64,000 bases of DNA, from positions 1,319,127 to 1,383,126 of the forward strand of contig NZ_CP142850.1 in the NCBI RefSeq assembly GCF_036287235.1. The letters are read 5' to 3'. Positions 36,110 through 44,798 of the stretch are shown here, piece by piece; within the stretch, counting starts at the first letter, position 1; every line of letters begins with the position of its first letter. The notes under the pieces were generated by a model. It did not search any database and was not told the DNA's origin. It saw only the letters and a list, made by a program, of their open reading frames with translations. The translations under genes were made by a program, and so were the position numbers. The stretch is from Exiguobacterium sp. 9-2 (GTDB lineage: Bacteria; Bacillota; Bacilli; Exiguobacteriales; Exiguobacteriaceae).

Positions 36110-36349
36110 ATGAAAGTCGTCGAGACAAGACGGTGTCGTACTTGTCCACCGACAAAAGTAGACACTGATTGGTTATTAACCATCGACGCGGAAGTCATGC
36201 CGCAAGTCACGGACGCTGAGTATCAGAAACGTCTTCGTCAATGTGCAGTCTGTCCGTTTTATCAGGACGATACCTGTTTGAAGTGCGGGTGCTATGTCTC
36301 TTACCGGGCACGCCTTGCAACAAAGCATTGCCCGGTGAAGGTTTGGTGA
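36110..36349 (+). CDS. Small cysteine-rich DUF6171-like protein
   Basis: A 79-residue protein starting one base after the abfA stop. It has eight Cys in the pattern RRCRTCPPTKV, QCAVCPFYQDDTCLKCGCYV and ATKHCPVKVW, matching DUF6171 proteins, which probably bind zinc or iron. No function is known. There is no good ribosome site, so translation is probably coupled to abfA. Its presence inside an arabinan operon is unexpected; it may be a scaffold or redox accessory, but that is a guess. Confidence 0.65.
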   Translation: MKVVETRRCRTCPPTKVDTDWLLTIDAEVMPQVTDAEYQKRLRQCAVCPFYQDDTCLKCGCYVSYRARLATKHCPVKVW

Positions 36350-36366
36350 AAAAGGAGCGACTTGAG

Positions 36367-37365
36367 ATGGAGCGACAAGAAGTAGTAAATCAGACGGCAT
36401 TTACGCTCGAGAACGATATGTGTCGTTTACGCATTTTGGCATATGGAGCAACCCTGCAAGAGTTTTCGATTCAAGATGAGGGATGGAAAAATCTCATTTT
36501 GTCATACGATACGGTTGAAGAATACAAGACAGACACGTATTACTTGGGAGCGACTGTCGGACGTGTCGCTGGTCGAATCGAGGACGGGACATTCGATATG
36601 GACGGTGCAACTTACCATCTGCCTCAAAACGAAGGGAAGCATCATCTTCACGGTGGAGACGGTCTCCACTGTCAATTCTGGAAAATGGAAGACGTATCCA
36701 ATACTCATCTCGTTCTTCGGTATGTAAGTCCTGATGGTGAGAATGGCTATAAGGGTACACTCGATGTCAAAGCATCGTTTGAATTGTTAGCTGACGGTGT
36801 CAAAATTACGTATGAGGCAATCAGTGACACGGATACGGTATGCGATATGACAAATCATACGTACTTTAATCTAAGTGGTGGAAGTCGTGATATTTTAGGA
36901 CATGAATTGACGTTACCGGCTAATCAATTTGCTGAGCTGCGAGATGATTTGATTCCTACAGGACGCCTATTGGATGTCGATCAGACCCCTTTTGACTTCC
37001 AATCAGGACGAATGCTAGGAGATGGTCCAGCTTCAAGCCATCCACAAAATCAACTCGTCAATGGTTATGATCATCCATTTTTATTCGACGACCAACGAAA
37101 AGCGACGCTGTACGATCCTGAAAGTAAGCGTTCCTTGATGTTGTCTACGACTGCACCAGCTCTTGTGCTCTATTCAGGAAACCAGATGAATGAAGAAACG
37201 ATCTTACGTGAGGGACGCTCTCGAAAATATTATGGTGTTTGTCTCGAGCCGCAACATCTTCCGGACGCCGTTCATCACAGTAATTTTCCATCTATTCGAT
37301 TATTAGCAAGAGAGACGTATCACTGGGAAACGGAATATCGCGTTGGGAAAGGAGTCAGTCGATGA
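36367..37365 (+). CDS. Aldose 1-epimerase (GalM family)
   Basis: ATG at 36367 is placed nine bases after AAGGAG; the longer frame begins inside the preceding gene. The 332-residue protein shows GalM signatures: LGATVGRVAGRIEDGTF, NEGKHHLHGG (substrate-binding His), MTNHTYFNLSG (catalytic His) and GVCLEPQHLPDAVHHSNFPS (catalytic Glu). It equilibrates the anomers of L-arabinose or another aldose so that the isomerase gets its preferred form. It overlaps araM by four bases (ATGA). Confidence 0.88.
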   Translation: MERQEVVNQTAFTLENDMCRLRILAYGATLQEFSIQDEGWKNLILSYDTVEEYKTDTYYLGATVGRVAGRIEDGTFDMDGATYHLPQNEGKHHLHGGDGLHCQFWKMEDVSNTHLVLRYVSPDGENGYKGTLDVKASFELLADGVKITYEAISDTDTVCDMTNHTYFNLSGGSRDILGHELTLPANQFAELRDDLIPTGRLLDVDQTPFDFQSGRMLGDGPASSHPQNQLVNGYDHPFLFDDQRKATLYDPESKRSLMLSTTAPALVLYSGNQMNEETILREGRSRKYYGVCLEPQHLPDAVHHSNFPSIRLLARETYHWETEYRVGKGVSR

Positions 37366-38531
37366 ACCTCGAACAGATACAAAAGCAGGTTGCTACTTGT
37401 TCGTGTGGAAATCTACATTACCCCATTACGATTGAACAAATCAGTGCCTCTGAAAAAGTATGGCAATCAGTGGTCGAGTTTGTGCAGCAAAAAGAGTGGC
37501 GGCACCTCCTCGTCATTGGTGATGTCAATACGCAGATGGTCGGTTATTCTCCACTGAAGAAAGCATTACTGACAGTAGGAATTGACGTATCAATAGTCAC
37601 GCTCTCGCCGAACAGGCAAGGGGACGTTTTAGCTGATGAACTATCAGTTGTACAAGTAATGCTCGAGTTGGACGATAGTGTGGATGCGTTGATTGCACTC
37701 GGAGCAGGGACGATTCATGATGTGACGCGGTTTTGTGCTGCGAAAGCAAAAATCCCATTTCTGTCTGTTCCGACCGCTCCTTCGGTGGACGGGTTTACTT
37801 CGAAAGGAGCTCCCTTAATTATAAGAGGGAAAAAAATCACCTATCAGCTCGTCTCACCAATTGCCGTATTCATCCCAAGTGACATTATCCGTGATGCACC
37901 TCGGGCGTTAATAGCAGCAGGTGTCGGGGACATGCTTGGGAAGTACACCTCCTTACTGGATTGGCGTTTTGGTGCCTTTGATGGACAAGAACCCTTTTGT
38001 CCTGTAGTTGCTCGATTGACCGAAATTGCTTTATCCGATTGTGTAAAAGCTCTACCAGATATCTATGCAGAAAAAGCGGAAGGTTTGGATCAACTGATGG
38101 ATTCATTGATCTTATCAGGAATTGCGATGTTGATTTTTGGGCATTCACATCCTGCATCTGGTGGAGAACACCACCTCTCTCATTATTGGGAGATGGATTT
38201 CTTAACGCATGACCGTCCAGCCGTCTTACACGGTACAAAAGTAGCGATTGCGACGATGGAACTTATCGATACTTATAGAGCGATGATCCAAGAACAACCT
38301 GATGTACCAAAGGAGCTAGGTGATTGGGTCACTCAAATGCCAACAAGGCAGAAGTTGGAGTCCATTTTTAATTCGTTACAAGCACCTCTTCAGCCAGAGG
38401 AAATCGGTATTTCGTCTCTTCTCCTAGCGAGTAGCAAGAGAGAAGCATATCGTCTTCGAGAGAGACACACGCTGTTAAAACAGATGAGCTTACAGACGAG
38501 CCACTTTGAAACAGAGGAGCGTTCATTATGA
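37362..38531 (+). CDS. araM: AraM-type glycerol-1-phosphate dehydrogenase
   Basis: A 389-residue member of the iron-containing alcohol dehydrogenase superfamily. The nucleotide site is ALGAGTIHDVTRFCAAK near residue 110, PTAPSVDGFTSKGAPL follows, and the metal ligands lie in GHSHPASGGEHHLSHYWEMD near residue 260. AraM of Bacillus subtilis makes sn-glycerol-1-phosphate from dihydroxyacetone phosphate with NADH and Ni. Why it sits in arabinose operons is not understood. Overlaps with both neighbours (ATGA) show tight translational coupling. Confidence 0.88.
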   Translation: MNLEQIQKQVATCSCGNLHYPITIEQISASEKVWQSVVEFVQQKEWRHLLVIGDVNTQMVGYSPLKKALLTVGIDVSIVTLSPNRQGDVLADELSVVQVMLELDDSVDALIALGAGTIHDVTRFCAAKAKIPFLSVPTAPSVDGFTSKGAPLIIRGKKITYQLVSPIAVFIPSDIIRDAPRALIAAGVGDMLGKYTSLLDWRFGAFDGQEPFCPVVARLTEIALSDCVKALPDIYAEKAEGLDQLMDSLILSGIAMLIFGHSHPASGGEHHLSHYWEMDFLTHDRPAVLHGTKVAIATMELIDTYRAMIQEQPDVPKELGDWVTQMPTRQKLESIFNSLQAPLQPEEIGISSLLLASSKREAYRLRERHTLLKQMSLQTSHFETEERSL

Positions 38532-39475
38532 CAGAGACAATCGTAAATCCAATCGTAGAACAACGCGCGGATCCATGGATCATGCGGCATACAGATGGCT
38601 ATTACTACTTTACGGCGTCCTTACCTGACTTTAGCGGTATTCCGCTGCGTCGTGCTCAGACAATCGGGGAGTTGACTAAAGCAGAAGAGAAAGTCGTATG
38701 GCAGAAGCGCTCGACCGGAATCATGAGCGCTAACATTTGGGCACCAGAATTACATCACATTCAAGGGAAATGGTACCTTTATTTCGCGTCGGCACGTGAA
38801 GATGCTATTTTTGATCATCGCATGTACGTTCTCGAAAATAGTTCAGCCAATCCGCTGGAAGGTCAATGGACGGAAAAAGGACAAATCAAGACATGGCAAG
38901 AATCATTCGCCCTCGATGCGACAACGTTCGAGCATGAAAACCGGTTATATTACATCTGGGCTCAGAAAGATCCAAAAATTGAAGGGAACTCGAATCTCTA
39001 TATTTCTGAAATGGAGAATCCTTGGACATTGACAGGACCGCAAACGATGATTGCGACACCGGAATATGCTTGGGAAAAAGTCGGCTTTCTTGTAAACGAA
39101 GGACCTGCTGTCTTAAAGCGAAATGGCTATATATATGTCACGTTTTCAGCAAGCGCGACGGATCATAATTATTGTGTAGGTTTTCTTCGTATCAATGAAA
39201 AAGAGGATGTGTTAGATGCTACTCATTGGGAAAAATACCCGCAACCCGTTCTTACGACGAATGAGTCAATCCGTGAATACGGACCAGGTCATAACAGTTT
39301 CACGACACTCGCAGATGGGACCGATATGATTGTTTATCATGCACGGAACTATAGAGAAATCGAAGGGGATCCATTATGGGATCCGAATCGTCATACGTAT
39401 GTACGACCATTTTCTTGGCAGGGAGATGTGCCTGTTTTTGAAAACAGGATGGTCAACGAGGAGGTCACACGATGA
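38528..39475 (+). CDS. GH43 exo-alpha-L-arabinofuranosidase, first of a tandem pair
   Basis: A 315-residue cytoplasmic protein with no signal peptide. It begins with EQRADPWIMRHTDGYYYFTA (general base Asp), followed by ANIWAPELHHIQGKWYLYFA, ESFALDATTFEHENRLYYIW and LVNEGPAVLKRNGYIYVTFS (general acid Glu), then YGPGHNSFT. This is the compact GH43 arrangement of enzymes removing arabinose from short alpha-1,5 arabino-oligosaccharides. It overlaps araM and the next GH43 gene by four bases each. Confidence 0.88.
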   Translation: MTETIVNPIVEQRADPWIMRHTDGYYYFTASLPDFSGIPLRRAQTIGELTKAEEKVVWQKRSTGIMSANIWAPELHHIQGKWYLYFASAREDAIFDHRMYVLENSSANPLEGQWTEKGQIKTWQESFALDATTFEHENRLYYIWAQKDPKIEGNSNLYISEMENPWTLTGPQTMIATPEYAWEKVGFLVNEGPAVLKRNGYIYVTFSASATDHNYCVGFLRINEKEDVLDATHWEKYPQPVLTTNESIREYGPGHNSFTTLADGTDMIVYHARNYREIEGDPLWDPNRHTYVRPFSWQGDVPVFENRMVNEEVTR

Positions 39476-40416
39476 ACCAGACAGAGGATCGAAATCTTGT
39501 TTTAGAGCAACGGGCAGATCCATGGATGTATCTGCATTCTGACGGTTATTATTATTTTACAGCGTCTGTTCCTGAATACGATCGAATCGAATTGCGTCGT
39601 GCTAGATCTCTCCATGAACTAAGGGATGCAGAAGCGGTGACAGCATGGATTAAACCAGAAACTGGCCCTATGAGTGATCTAATTTGGGCACCCGAATTAC
39701 ATCGTATTCATGGGAAATGGTATCTTTATTTTGCGGCTGCGAAGTCACGCGAGATTGTAAACGGACTCTTTGATCATCGGATGTTCGTTTTAGAGAATAG
39801 TTCGGATAATCCTCTAGAAGGCGAATGGTTAGAACGCGGACAAATAAAAACGCAGTGGGATTCATTTGCTCTTGACGCGACCGTCTTCGAACATCAAGAC
39901 GTTCATTACTTAGTGTGGGCACAAAAAGATCCTTCCATTGAAGGAAACTCGAACTTATATATTGCAACTTTAAAGAATCCATGGACCATTCAAAAGCCAC
40001 AAGTCATGTTGACAAAGCCAGAGCTTGATTGGGAGACAAAGGGTTTTCTGGTGAACGAAGGACCGGCAGTCCTGAAGCGTCATGGACAAATCTTCATTAC
40101 GTATTCTGCTAGTGCAACGGATGAGAATTATTGCATGGGTATGTTGAGTGCCTCAGAAGACGCAGACCTATTGAATCCGGATGCTTGGGAAAAATCATCG
40201 TCACCCGTATTTGCGACGAATGAAGAGGTTGGTCAATATGGACCAGGGCACAATAGCTTTACAGTAGATGAACAGGGACAAGATGTCATTGTGTATCATG
40301 CACGGACCTACACTGAAATCGAGGGTGATCCTCTGTACGATCCGAATCGCCATACACGGGCACAGATCTTTACGTGGGGCATGGATAAAAAACCAAACTT
40401 TGATAAGCCAATCTGA
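39472..40416 (+). CDS. GH43 exo-alpha-L-arabinofuranosidase, second of a tandem pair
   Basis: A 314-residue paralogue of the preceding gene with the same motifs (EQRADPWMYLHSDGYYYFTA, LIWAPELHRIHGKWYLYFAA, LVNEGPAVLKRHGQIFITYS, YGPGHNSFT). The two share most positions over their whole length, so they come from a tandem duplication, but differ enough for distinct linkage or chain-length preference. It is the last gene of the arabinose operon; a stem-loop follows. Confidence 0.88.
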   Translation: MNQTEDRNLVLEQRADPWMYLHSDGYYYFTASVPEYDRIELRRARSLHELRDAEAVTAWIKPETGPMSDLIWAPELHRIHGKWYLYFAAAKSREIVNGLFDHRMFVLENSSDNPLEGEWLERGQIKTQWDSFALDATVFEHQDVHYLVWAQKDPSIEGNSNLYIATLKNPWTIQKPQVMLTKPELDWETKGFLVNEGPAVLKRHGQIFITYSASATDENYCMGMLSASEDADLLNPDAWEKSSSPVFATNEEVGQYGPGHNSFTVDEQGQDVIVYHARTYTEIEGDPLYDPNRHTRAQIFTWGMDKKPNFDKPI

Positions 40417-40506
40417 TTGCGAACAGAATCAACTTTTTTTATAAGAAAACGTAATTAATCTTGTACAGTTGATAATTTTTTGTTTAATAAACTTGAGGTC
40501 ACAAAA

Positions 40507-40545
40507 AGCATCTCTTATGTAGATTTACTCTACAGAAGGGATGCT
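40507..40545. terminator. Terminator of the arabinose operon
   Basis: AGCATCTCTT-A-TGTAGA pairs with TCTACA-G-AAGGGATGCT over about 15 bp with one internal mismatch and a 5-base loop. A-rich on the left and TTTA on the right, so it could also stop minus-strand transcription. Confidence 0.7.
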
Positions 40546-40568
40546 TTATCGCAAAAAGACGTTACTCT

Positions 40569-40718
40569 TCAATCTGGATTTTCACCTTCGTTTTCAGCGA
40601 CATGCATAGAGGGATTCTTGACATCAGAGGCGACAATGGAAAATCCTTTTTCTTGCTCAGCAGCTCGTGCTGGTTCGATCGCTACATTCAAGACAGGTAG
40701 ATTGGTTTGTTCAGAATA
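40569..40718 (-). pseudogene. Chemotaxis receptor (MCP) signalling-tip fragment
   Basis: The minus strand reads [20 protein letters not shown] and then [15 protein letters not shown] before a stop at 40569. This is the highly conserved hairpin tip of methyl-accepting chemotaxis proteins (canonical EQTNLLALNAAIEAARAGE ... GFAVVADEVR) with several substitutions at invariant positions. Nothing of the sensor or membrane part remains nearby. It is a decayed remnant only about 50 codons long. Around it, 40417-40790 contains only the terminator and AT-rich sequence. Confidence 0.7.
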
Positions 40719-40790
40719 TCATGAATGATAAAATAAGATTGAATTAGATGTAAATTACTTTATAGACAATATTTATTGGGGGTACTTTAA

Positions 40791-40976
40791 ATGGAAAATA
40801 AAACTTGCTCATCATGCGGAAGTACTAATTTTCAAGAGGCAACAGATTATATTCCACTAAAGCCATCTAAAGGGTCATTTCATAGTGCTCAAAAAGTATT
40901 TTCGTTTTGTATGGATTGCGGTATCGTAGATGCTATTCGTATTGAGAACACAGAAATCTTTCAAAATAAAGAGTAA
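40791..40976 (+). CDS. Small zinc-ribbon protein (61 aa)
   Basis: ATG preceded by GGGGG at about seven to eight bases. The product has CSSCGS near the start and CMDCG at about residue 44, a zinc-ribbon pair, with KTCSSCGSTNFQEATDYIPL suggesting a small metal-binding protein. No family named. A terminator follows directly, so it is a separate small gene. Confidence 0.6.
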   Translation: MENKTCSSCGSTNFQEATDYIPLKPSKGSFHSAQKVFSFCMDCGIVDAIRIENTEIFQNKE

Positions 40977-40993
40977 ATATTCAATCTACAAAA

Positions 40994-41019
40994 AGAGCGT
41001 CCGATATGGATGCTTTTTT
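40994..41019 (+). terminator. Terminator of the small zinc-ribbon gene
   Basis: AGCGTCC and GGATGCT form a 7-bp stem with one G-T pair and a 5-base loop, followed by six T. Confidence 0.7.
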
Positions 41020-41084
41020 ATAGAGAAAAAATGTAGTCGATCATGAAAAATAATTAGTTTTGTAAATAAGGAGTAATGTAGTGC

Positions 41085-41207
41085 CTATCTTTTTCTTAAA
41101 TGGCACTGTAAATGCATATCTAACCAATGCAACCAGTCAGATGCACTTAACCAGCCAAGTTCATCATAATAAATCTTTTTTGAAGCATCTATAGTTTGAA
41201 TATGCAT
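41085..41207 (-). CDS. Possible 40-aa tryptophan-rich small protein
   Basis: A minus-strand frame from ATG 41207 with GGAG about nine bases upstream. It reads MHIQTIDASKKIYYDELGWL and then SASDWLHWLDMHLQCHLRKR, three Trp within 14 residues. Composition is protein-like rather than random AT-rich DNA. It may be a genuine small protein or the start of a lost longer one. Unrecognised. Confidence 0.35.
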   Translation of the reverse strand: MHIQTIDASKKIYYDELGWLSASDWLHWLDMHLQCHLRKR

Positions 41208-41234
41208 TTTAACGCACTCCATTTGAGTAATTAA

Positions 41235-41330
41235 TTATTTTGTGCTTTTTAGGAGAATAGCGTAATCCAGGTTACTTTCTAGTTCGATCTTAAAATCATT
41301 TTTAAATTTACACGTACCTATGGAACTTCG
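41235..41330 (-). pseudogene. C-terminal gene fragment, unidentified
   Basis: The minus strand holds a 31-codon open segment that reads RSSIGTCKFKNDFKIELESN then LDYAILLKSTK and stops at 41235. It has codon-like structure and a credible C-terminal sequence but no start. The 41,331-41,767 stretch has only the hairpin at 41403 and a 31-codon frame that would need an ATA start (41673-41768). Confidence 0.3.
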
Positions 41331-41402
41331 TCATATAAAAAACAAAGTCTCCAAATCTTGTTCTCCTTTTCGAAGGCTGATGAAGTAAATTTAAGAACCC
41401 AA

Positions 41403-41442
41403 AAGCATCGTATCTTTTCTTAACAGAAATGGTACGATGCTT
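41403..41442. terminator. Hairpin in the gene-poor stretch
   Basis: AAGCATCGTA and TACGATGCTT are exact reverse complements separated by 20 bases; TTCTTTG follows on the plus strand. Probably the terminator of a gene now lost, in either direction. Confidence 0.5.
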
Positions 41443-41767
41443 CTTTGTAGTTCCTCGATAGAATTAAAAAAATCTATAGTTAGTCATTCATAAAAGGGAA
41501 AAGTAGAAAAAGAAGAAGAGGTCTGGTCAAGATTGATTAATTCTTCTAATCTCCATTTAACTAATTTATTAATTGAATTAACTTTAATTCTGAAAAGTAA
41601 ATTTAATAAATGTCACCTATCCTATTGTGATATAAGGTATCATTGGAAATAGTTTCTTAGGGAGTATATACCATAAAGAAAGTTATAAGAGGAAAAGAAC
41701 AGGCAATTGATTTCTTGAAACTACTAACAAAAGAATTAAATCTTAAAGTAGATGAAGGAGAGGTATG

Positions 41768-43438
41768 ATGAGAGAAAAAACTCGCATATTAATAGGGCTG
41801 CTACTAGCTTGCCTCTATATTTTACCGATGGTCTTACTGGGGGAACATGCACATGTCCGTATTCATGATAATCTAGACTCAAACATCACGTGGTATAAAA
41901 CATTGGTCGATACCAATAGTATTTACGCAAGCCTTCATGCGACTGTTCCTGACTTATTAAGTGGGGTCGTCTCGAGAAATGCTTTCGTCAGTGAGTTTAC
42001 AGGTATCGTGTGGCTATATCAATGGTTCCCACCATTTACGGCATACGTGATCAGTCAAACGTTGGTCCGAATCTTTGCTTTCTTAGGAATGTACTTGTTA
42101 CTACGTGATTATGCGAAAGGGGTTATTCCTAAATCATATGCGCTGTGGGTAGCAGTTCTATTTTCTTGGACACCATTCTGGCCATCGGGCATGCTCAGCA
42201 CGCTTGGGATGCCACTCTTATTGTGGGCTTATTGGAATATCTGGCATGGACGGAAAATAAAATCGAGTGCATTCGTATTGTTAGTGGTTCCGTTCTATTC
42301 GAGCTTCGTGCTAGGAATCGTTTTCTTTTTAGCAACGCTTGCCATTTACCATATGGTGAAGGAGATACGCGCACGTAGTTTTCATAGCCGTTTTTGGATC
42401 GCCTATGGCCTTCAGGTCCTTTTATACTTATTAATTGAATATCGACTGGTCTTCTCGATGCTGTGGGAAGAAGAGCCTACGAGTCGAAATGACTTCGAAA
42501 CAGGGAATAACGGATTTTGGGCAAGTATTCGTTTATTTTTTAAGAATTTGGTGTTTGGTCATACACATGATCGCGCAGTACAATCGCCCATCATCCTCCT
42601 AACACTTCTGATTGTTGGATTTCTAGTATTTCGTCAAAAAGATCATGCAGCAAGACGAATTCGAACTTTGATGTGGTTTCTATTTGGACTATCGCTGTGG
42701 TATGCGTTTTGGTTTTATGAGGGGTGGAATCCGTTAAAGCAACATGTCTCTCTCATTAGAACTTTCAATTTCTCACGATTCCACTTCCTTCAACCGATGT
42801 TGTGGTATGCATTGTTTTACTTGATGCTCGACTGGCTATGGCGAACTGCCAAACGAAAATGGGTGACTTGTTTGCTCGTAGCCCAAACCCTTGTCTTGCT
42901 TGCATGGAATCCCGAGTTCCTCTATCGTCATCATCCATCCTATGAAGCGTTTTATGCGACTTCTCAGTTTTCTGACATTAAACGCTTTATCAACCAACCA
43001 ACGAAAGACTATCAGGTCGCTTCTCTCGGATTGCACCCTGCGATCGCACAATACAATGGTATGCAAACCGTGGATGGTTATGTGAACTTTTATCCATTAC
43101 GCTATAAAGCATCTTTCCGAAAGGTGATTGCTGGAGAATTGGATAAAAGTAAGCTATTACAACGTTATTTTGATACGTGGGGAAATCGAGTCTATGTGTT
43201 TTCATCTGAACTCGGTAAGGAATACGAGTACACAAAGGAGCATCAAGTACCGGTTCGACATTTATCTATCAATACAGCACAGTTGAAGCAAATCGGTGCG
43301 ACATATCTTTTGTCTGCTGTACCAATCAAAAATGCTGCAGCCATTGGATTGCAGTACGAAAAAACGTTTGAAGATCAACATTCTGCTTGGAAGATTAGGT
43401 TATACCGTATCCAAGCTACTACAGAGAATACGAAGTAA
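41768..43438 (+). CDS. YkoS-like (DUF6044) multi-pass membrane protein
   Basis: ATG at 41768 is seven bases after AAGGAG; an ATG one codon earlier is also possible. The 556-residue protein has about ten membrane helices and, after the first, a large loop with HVRIHDNLDSNITWYKTLVD, which contains the Asp residues typical of GT-C type transferases. The overall pattern matches YkoS of Bacillus subtilis. It precedes a polyprenyl-phosphate sugar transferase-like gene and a GtrA-like flippase gene, suggesting transfer of a lipid-linked sugar to a surface molecule. Confidence 0.75.
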   Translation: MREKTRILIGLLLACLYILPMVLLGEHAHVRIHDNLDSNITWYKTLVDTNSIYASLHATVPDLLSGVVSRNAFVSEFTGIVWLYQWFPPFTAYVISQTLVRIFAFLGMYLLLRDYAKGVIPKSYALWVAVLFSWTPFWPSGMLSTLGMPLLLWAYWNIWHGRKIKSSAFVLLVVPFYSSFVLGIVFFLATLAIYHMVKEIRARSFHSRFWIAYGLQVLLYLLIEYRLVFSMLWEEEPTSRNDFETGNNGFWASIRLFFKNLVFGHTHDRAVQSPIILLTLLIVGFLVFRQKDHAARRIRTLMWFLFGLSLWYAFWFYEGWNPLKQHVSLIRTFNFSRFHFLQPMLWYALFYLMLDWLWRTAKRKWVTCLLVAQTLVLLAWNPEFLYRHHPSYEAFYATSQFSDIKRFINQPTKDYQVASLGLHPAIAQYNGMQTVDGYVNFYPLRYKASFRKVIAGELDKSKLLQRYFDTWGNRVYVFSSELGKEYEYTKEHQVPVRHLSINTAQLKQIGATYLLSAVPIKNAAAIGLQYEKTFEDQHSAWKIRLYRIQATTENTK

Positions 43439-43462
43439 GTTCATTTAAGGAGGAGTAATGGT

Positions 43463-44419
43463 ATGACGATGACGACAATCCCTACGCTAGGCGTAATTAT
43501 TCCGTGTTATAACGAGACGGAAGTATTACGCTTGACGGTCCATACGATGCACCGTTTCTTAACAGAGTGGCGAGAACGACACCTCATTTCTGAGGACTCC
43601 TTTGTCTTGTTCGTAGATGATGGAAGTCAGGATGATACCTGGTCCCAAATTGAAGATGTACACGCACAAGATGGTCGGTTTAGAGGATTAAAATTAGCAC
43701 ATAACGTAGGACATCAAAATGCTTTGTTCGCAGGTCTTGTCGAAGGACACACCGATGCGGATTGTGTTGTGTCAATGGATGCGGACCTTCAGGATGACGT
43801 AAAAGTGATTGAACAGTTTTTAAGTGAATTTGCGAAAGGGAATGATATCGTCTATGGGGTAAGAGAAGATCGTCAGACCGATAGCTGGTTTAAACGGTCG
43901 ACTGCTCAAGGCTTTTATCGCTTCATCGACTGGTTGGGAGTAGAGACTATCTTCAATCATGCAGACTATCGTCTCATGAGCAAACGAGCTGTCGAAACAC
44001 TTTGTGCACATCCGGAACGCAATCTCTTTTTGCGGGGGATGGTACCTTCGCTTGGTTTTCAAACAGCAGAAGTGACCTATACACGTCAATCACGTCCAGC
44101 AGGCGAATCAAAATATCCATTACGAAAGATGATGGCACTCGCATGGGATGGGGTGACCTCGTTTAGTGTTCGTCCGATTAAGTTGTTATTTTTAGTCTCA
44201 CTATTCATGCTCATCGTCTCGATCGGTTTTGTCGGATATGCTCTTTATCGTAGATATGAAGGAGAAGCGATGGATGGGTGGACGTCTTTAATGATGTCGA
44301 TCTGGTTCATCGGCGGACTTCAATTACTAGGTATTGGACTGATAGGAGAATACATCGGTAAAATCTATCAGGAAGTCAAACGACGTCCTCGTTATGTCGT
44401 CGAGAAAAAACGAGAATGA
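43463..44419 (+). CDS. GT2 polyprenyl-phosphate glycosyltransferase (YkoT/GtrB-like)
   Basis: A 318-residue protein with a GT-A domain: TLGVIIPCYNETEVLRLTVH, FVDDGSQDDTW, VVSMDADLQDD (metal-binding), and HADYRLMSKRAVETL. Two C-terminal helices (about 235-260 and 270-300) anchor it in the membrane, as in dolichol- or undecaprenyl-phosphate glucosyltransferases. RBS AAGGAGGAG. It overlaps the next gene by four bases. It should load a sugar onto undecaprenyl phosphate at the cytoplasmic face. Confidence 0.85.
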   Translation: MTMTTIPTLGVIIPCYNETEVLRLTVHTMHRFLTEWRERHLISEDSFVLFVDDGSQDDTWSQIEDVHAQDGRFRGLKLAHNVGHQNALFAGLVEGHTDADCVVSMDADLQDDVKVIEQFLSEFAKGNDIVYGVREDRQTDSWFKRSTAQGFYRFIDWLGVETIFNHADYRLMSKRAVETLCAHPERNLFLRGMVPSLGFQTAEVTYTRQSRPAGESKYPLRKMMALAWDGVTSFSVRPIKLLFLVSLFMLIVSIGFVGYALYRRYEGEAMDGWTSLMMSIWFIGGLQLLGIGLIGEYIGKIYQEVKRRPRYVVEKKRE

Positions 44420-44793
44420 TGACCTTTCTTCGTTTCTTATTAGTAGGAGTTCTTAATACGCTGGTTGGTCTGACGCTGACACTGATTTGTTTTCATGTCT
44501 TGCATACTGGTTATTGGGGAGCGACGGCGATCGGGAATGCATGTGGTGTTTGGGTCAGCTATATGCTAAATCGTCGCTTCACCTTTCGTCAAGAGGCTGG
44601 AGGATGGCCCTATTGGATACGTTTTTTGATCGTCGTTTCGATTAGTTATCTCATCGCTTATCGTCTTAGTTTATGGGGAGTGCATTACGTATTGCCAAAT
44701 CTACAAGAGACTGGAGCGATTCTGATCGGGATGATTATCTATACGGGGTTAAATTATCTAGGTCAGTCTTATTGGGTATTTCGCAAATCATGA
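44416..44793 (+). CDS. GtrA-like family membrane protein
   Basis: A 125-residue protein with four predicted helices and the GtrA signature: FLRFLLVGVLNTLVGLTLTL, GNACGVWVSYMLNRRFTFR and LNYLGQSYWVFRKS. GtrA proteins are thought to flip undecaprenyl-phosphate-linked sugars made by the adjacent GT2 enzyme across the membrane. The start overlaps the stop of that gene. A strong terminator follows, closing the three-gene operon. Confidence 0.85.
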   Translation: MMTFLRFLLVGVLNTLVGLTLTLICFHVLHTGYWGATAIGNACGVWVSYMLNRRFTFRQEAGGWPYWIRFLIVVSISYLIAYRLSLWGVHYVLPNLQETGAILIGMIIYTGLNYLGQSYWVFRKS

Positions 44794-44798
44794 TGATA

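Noticed and set aside
40480-40728. Plus-strand 82-codon frame after the arabinose operon
   Set aside because: It runs through the operon terminator and is the antisense of the chemoreceptor relic; no ribosome site.
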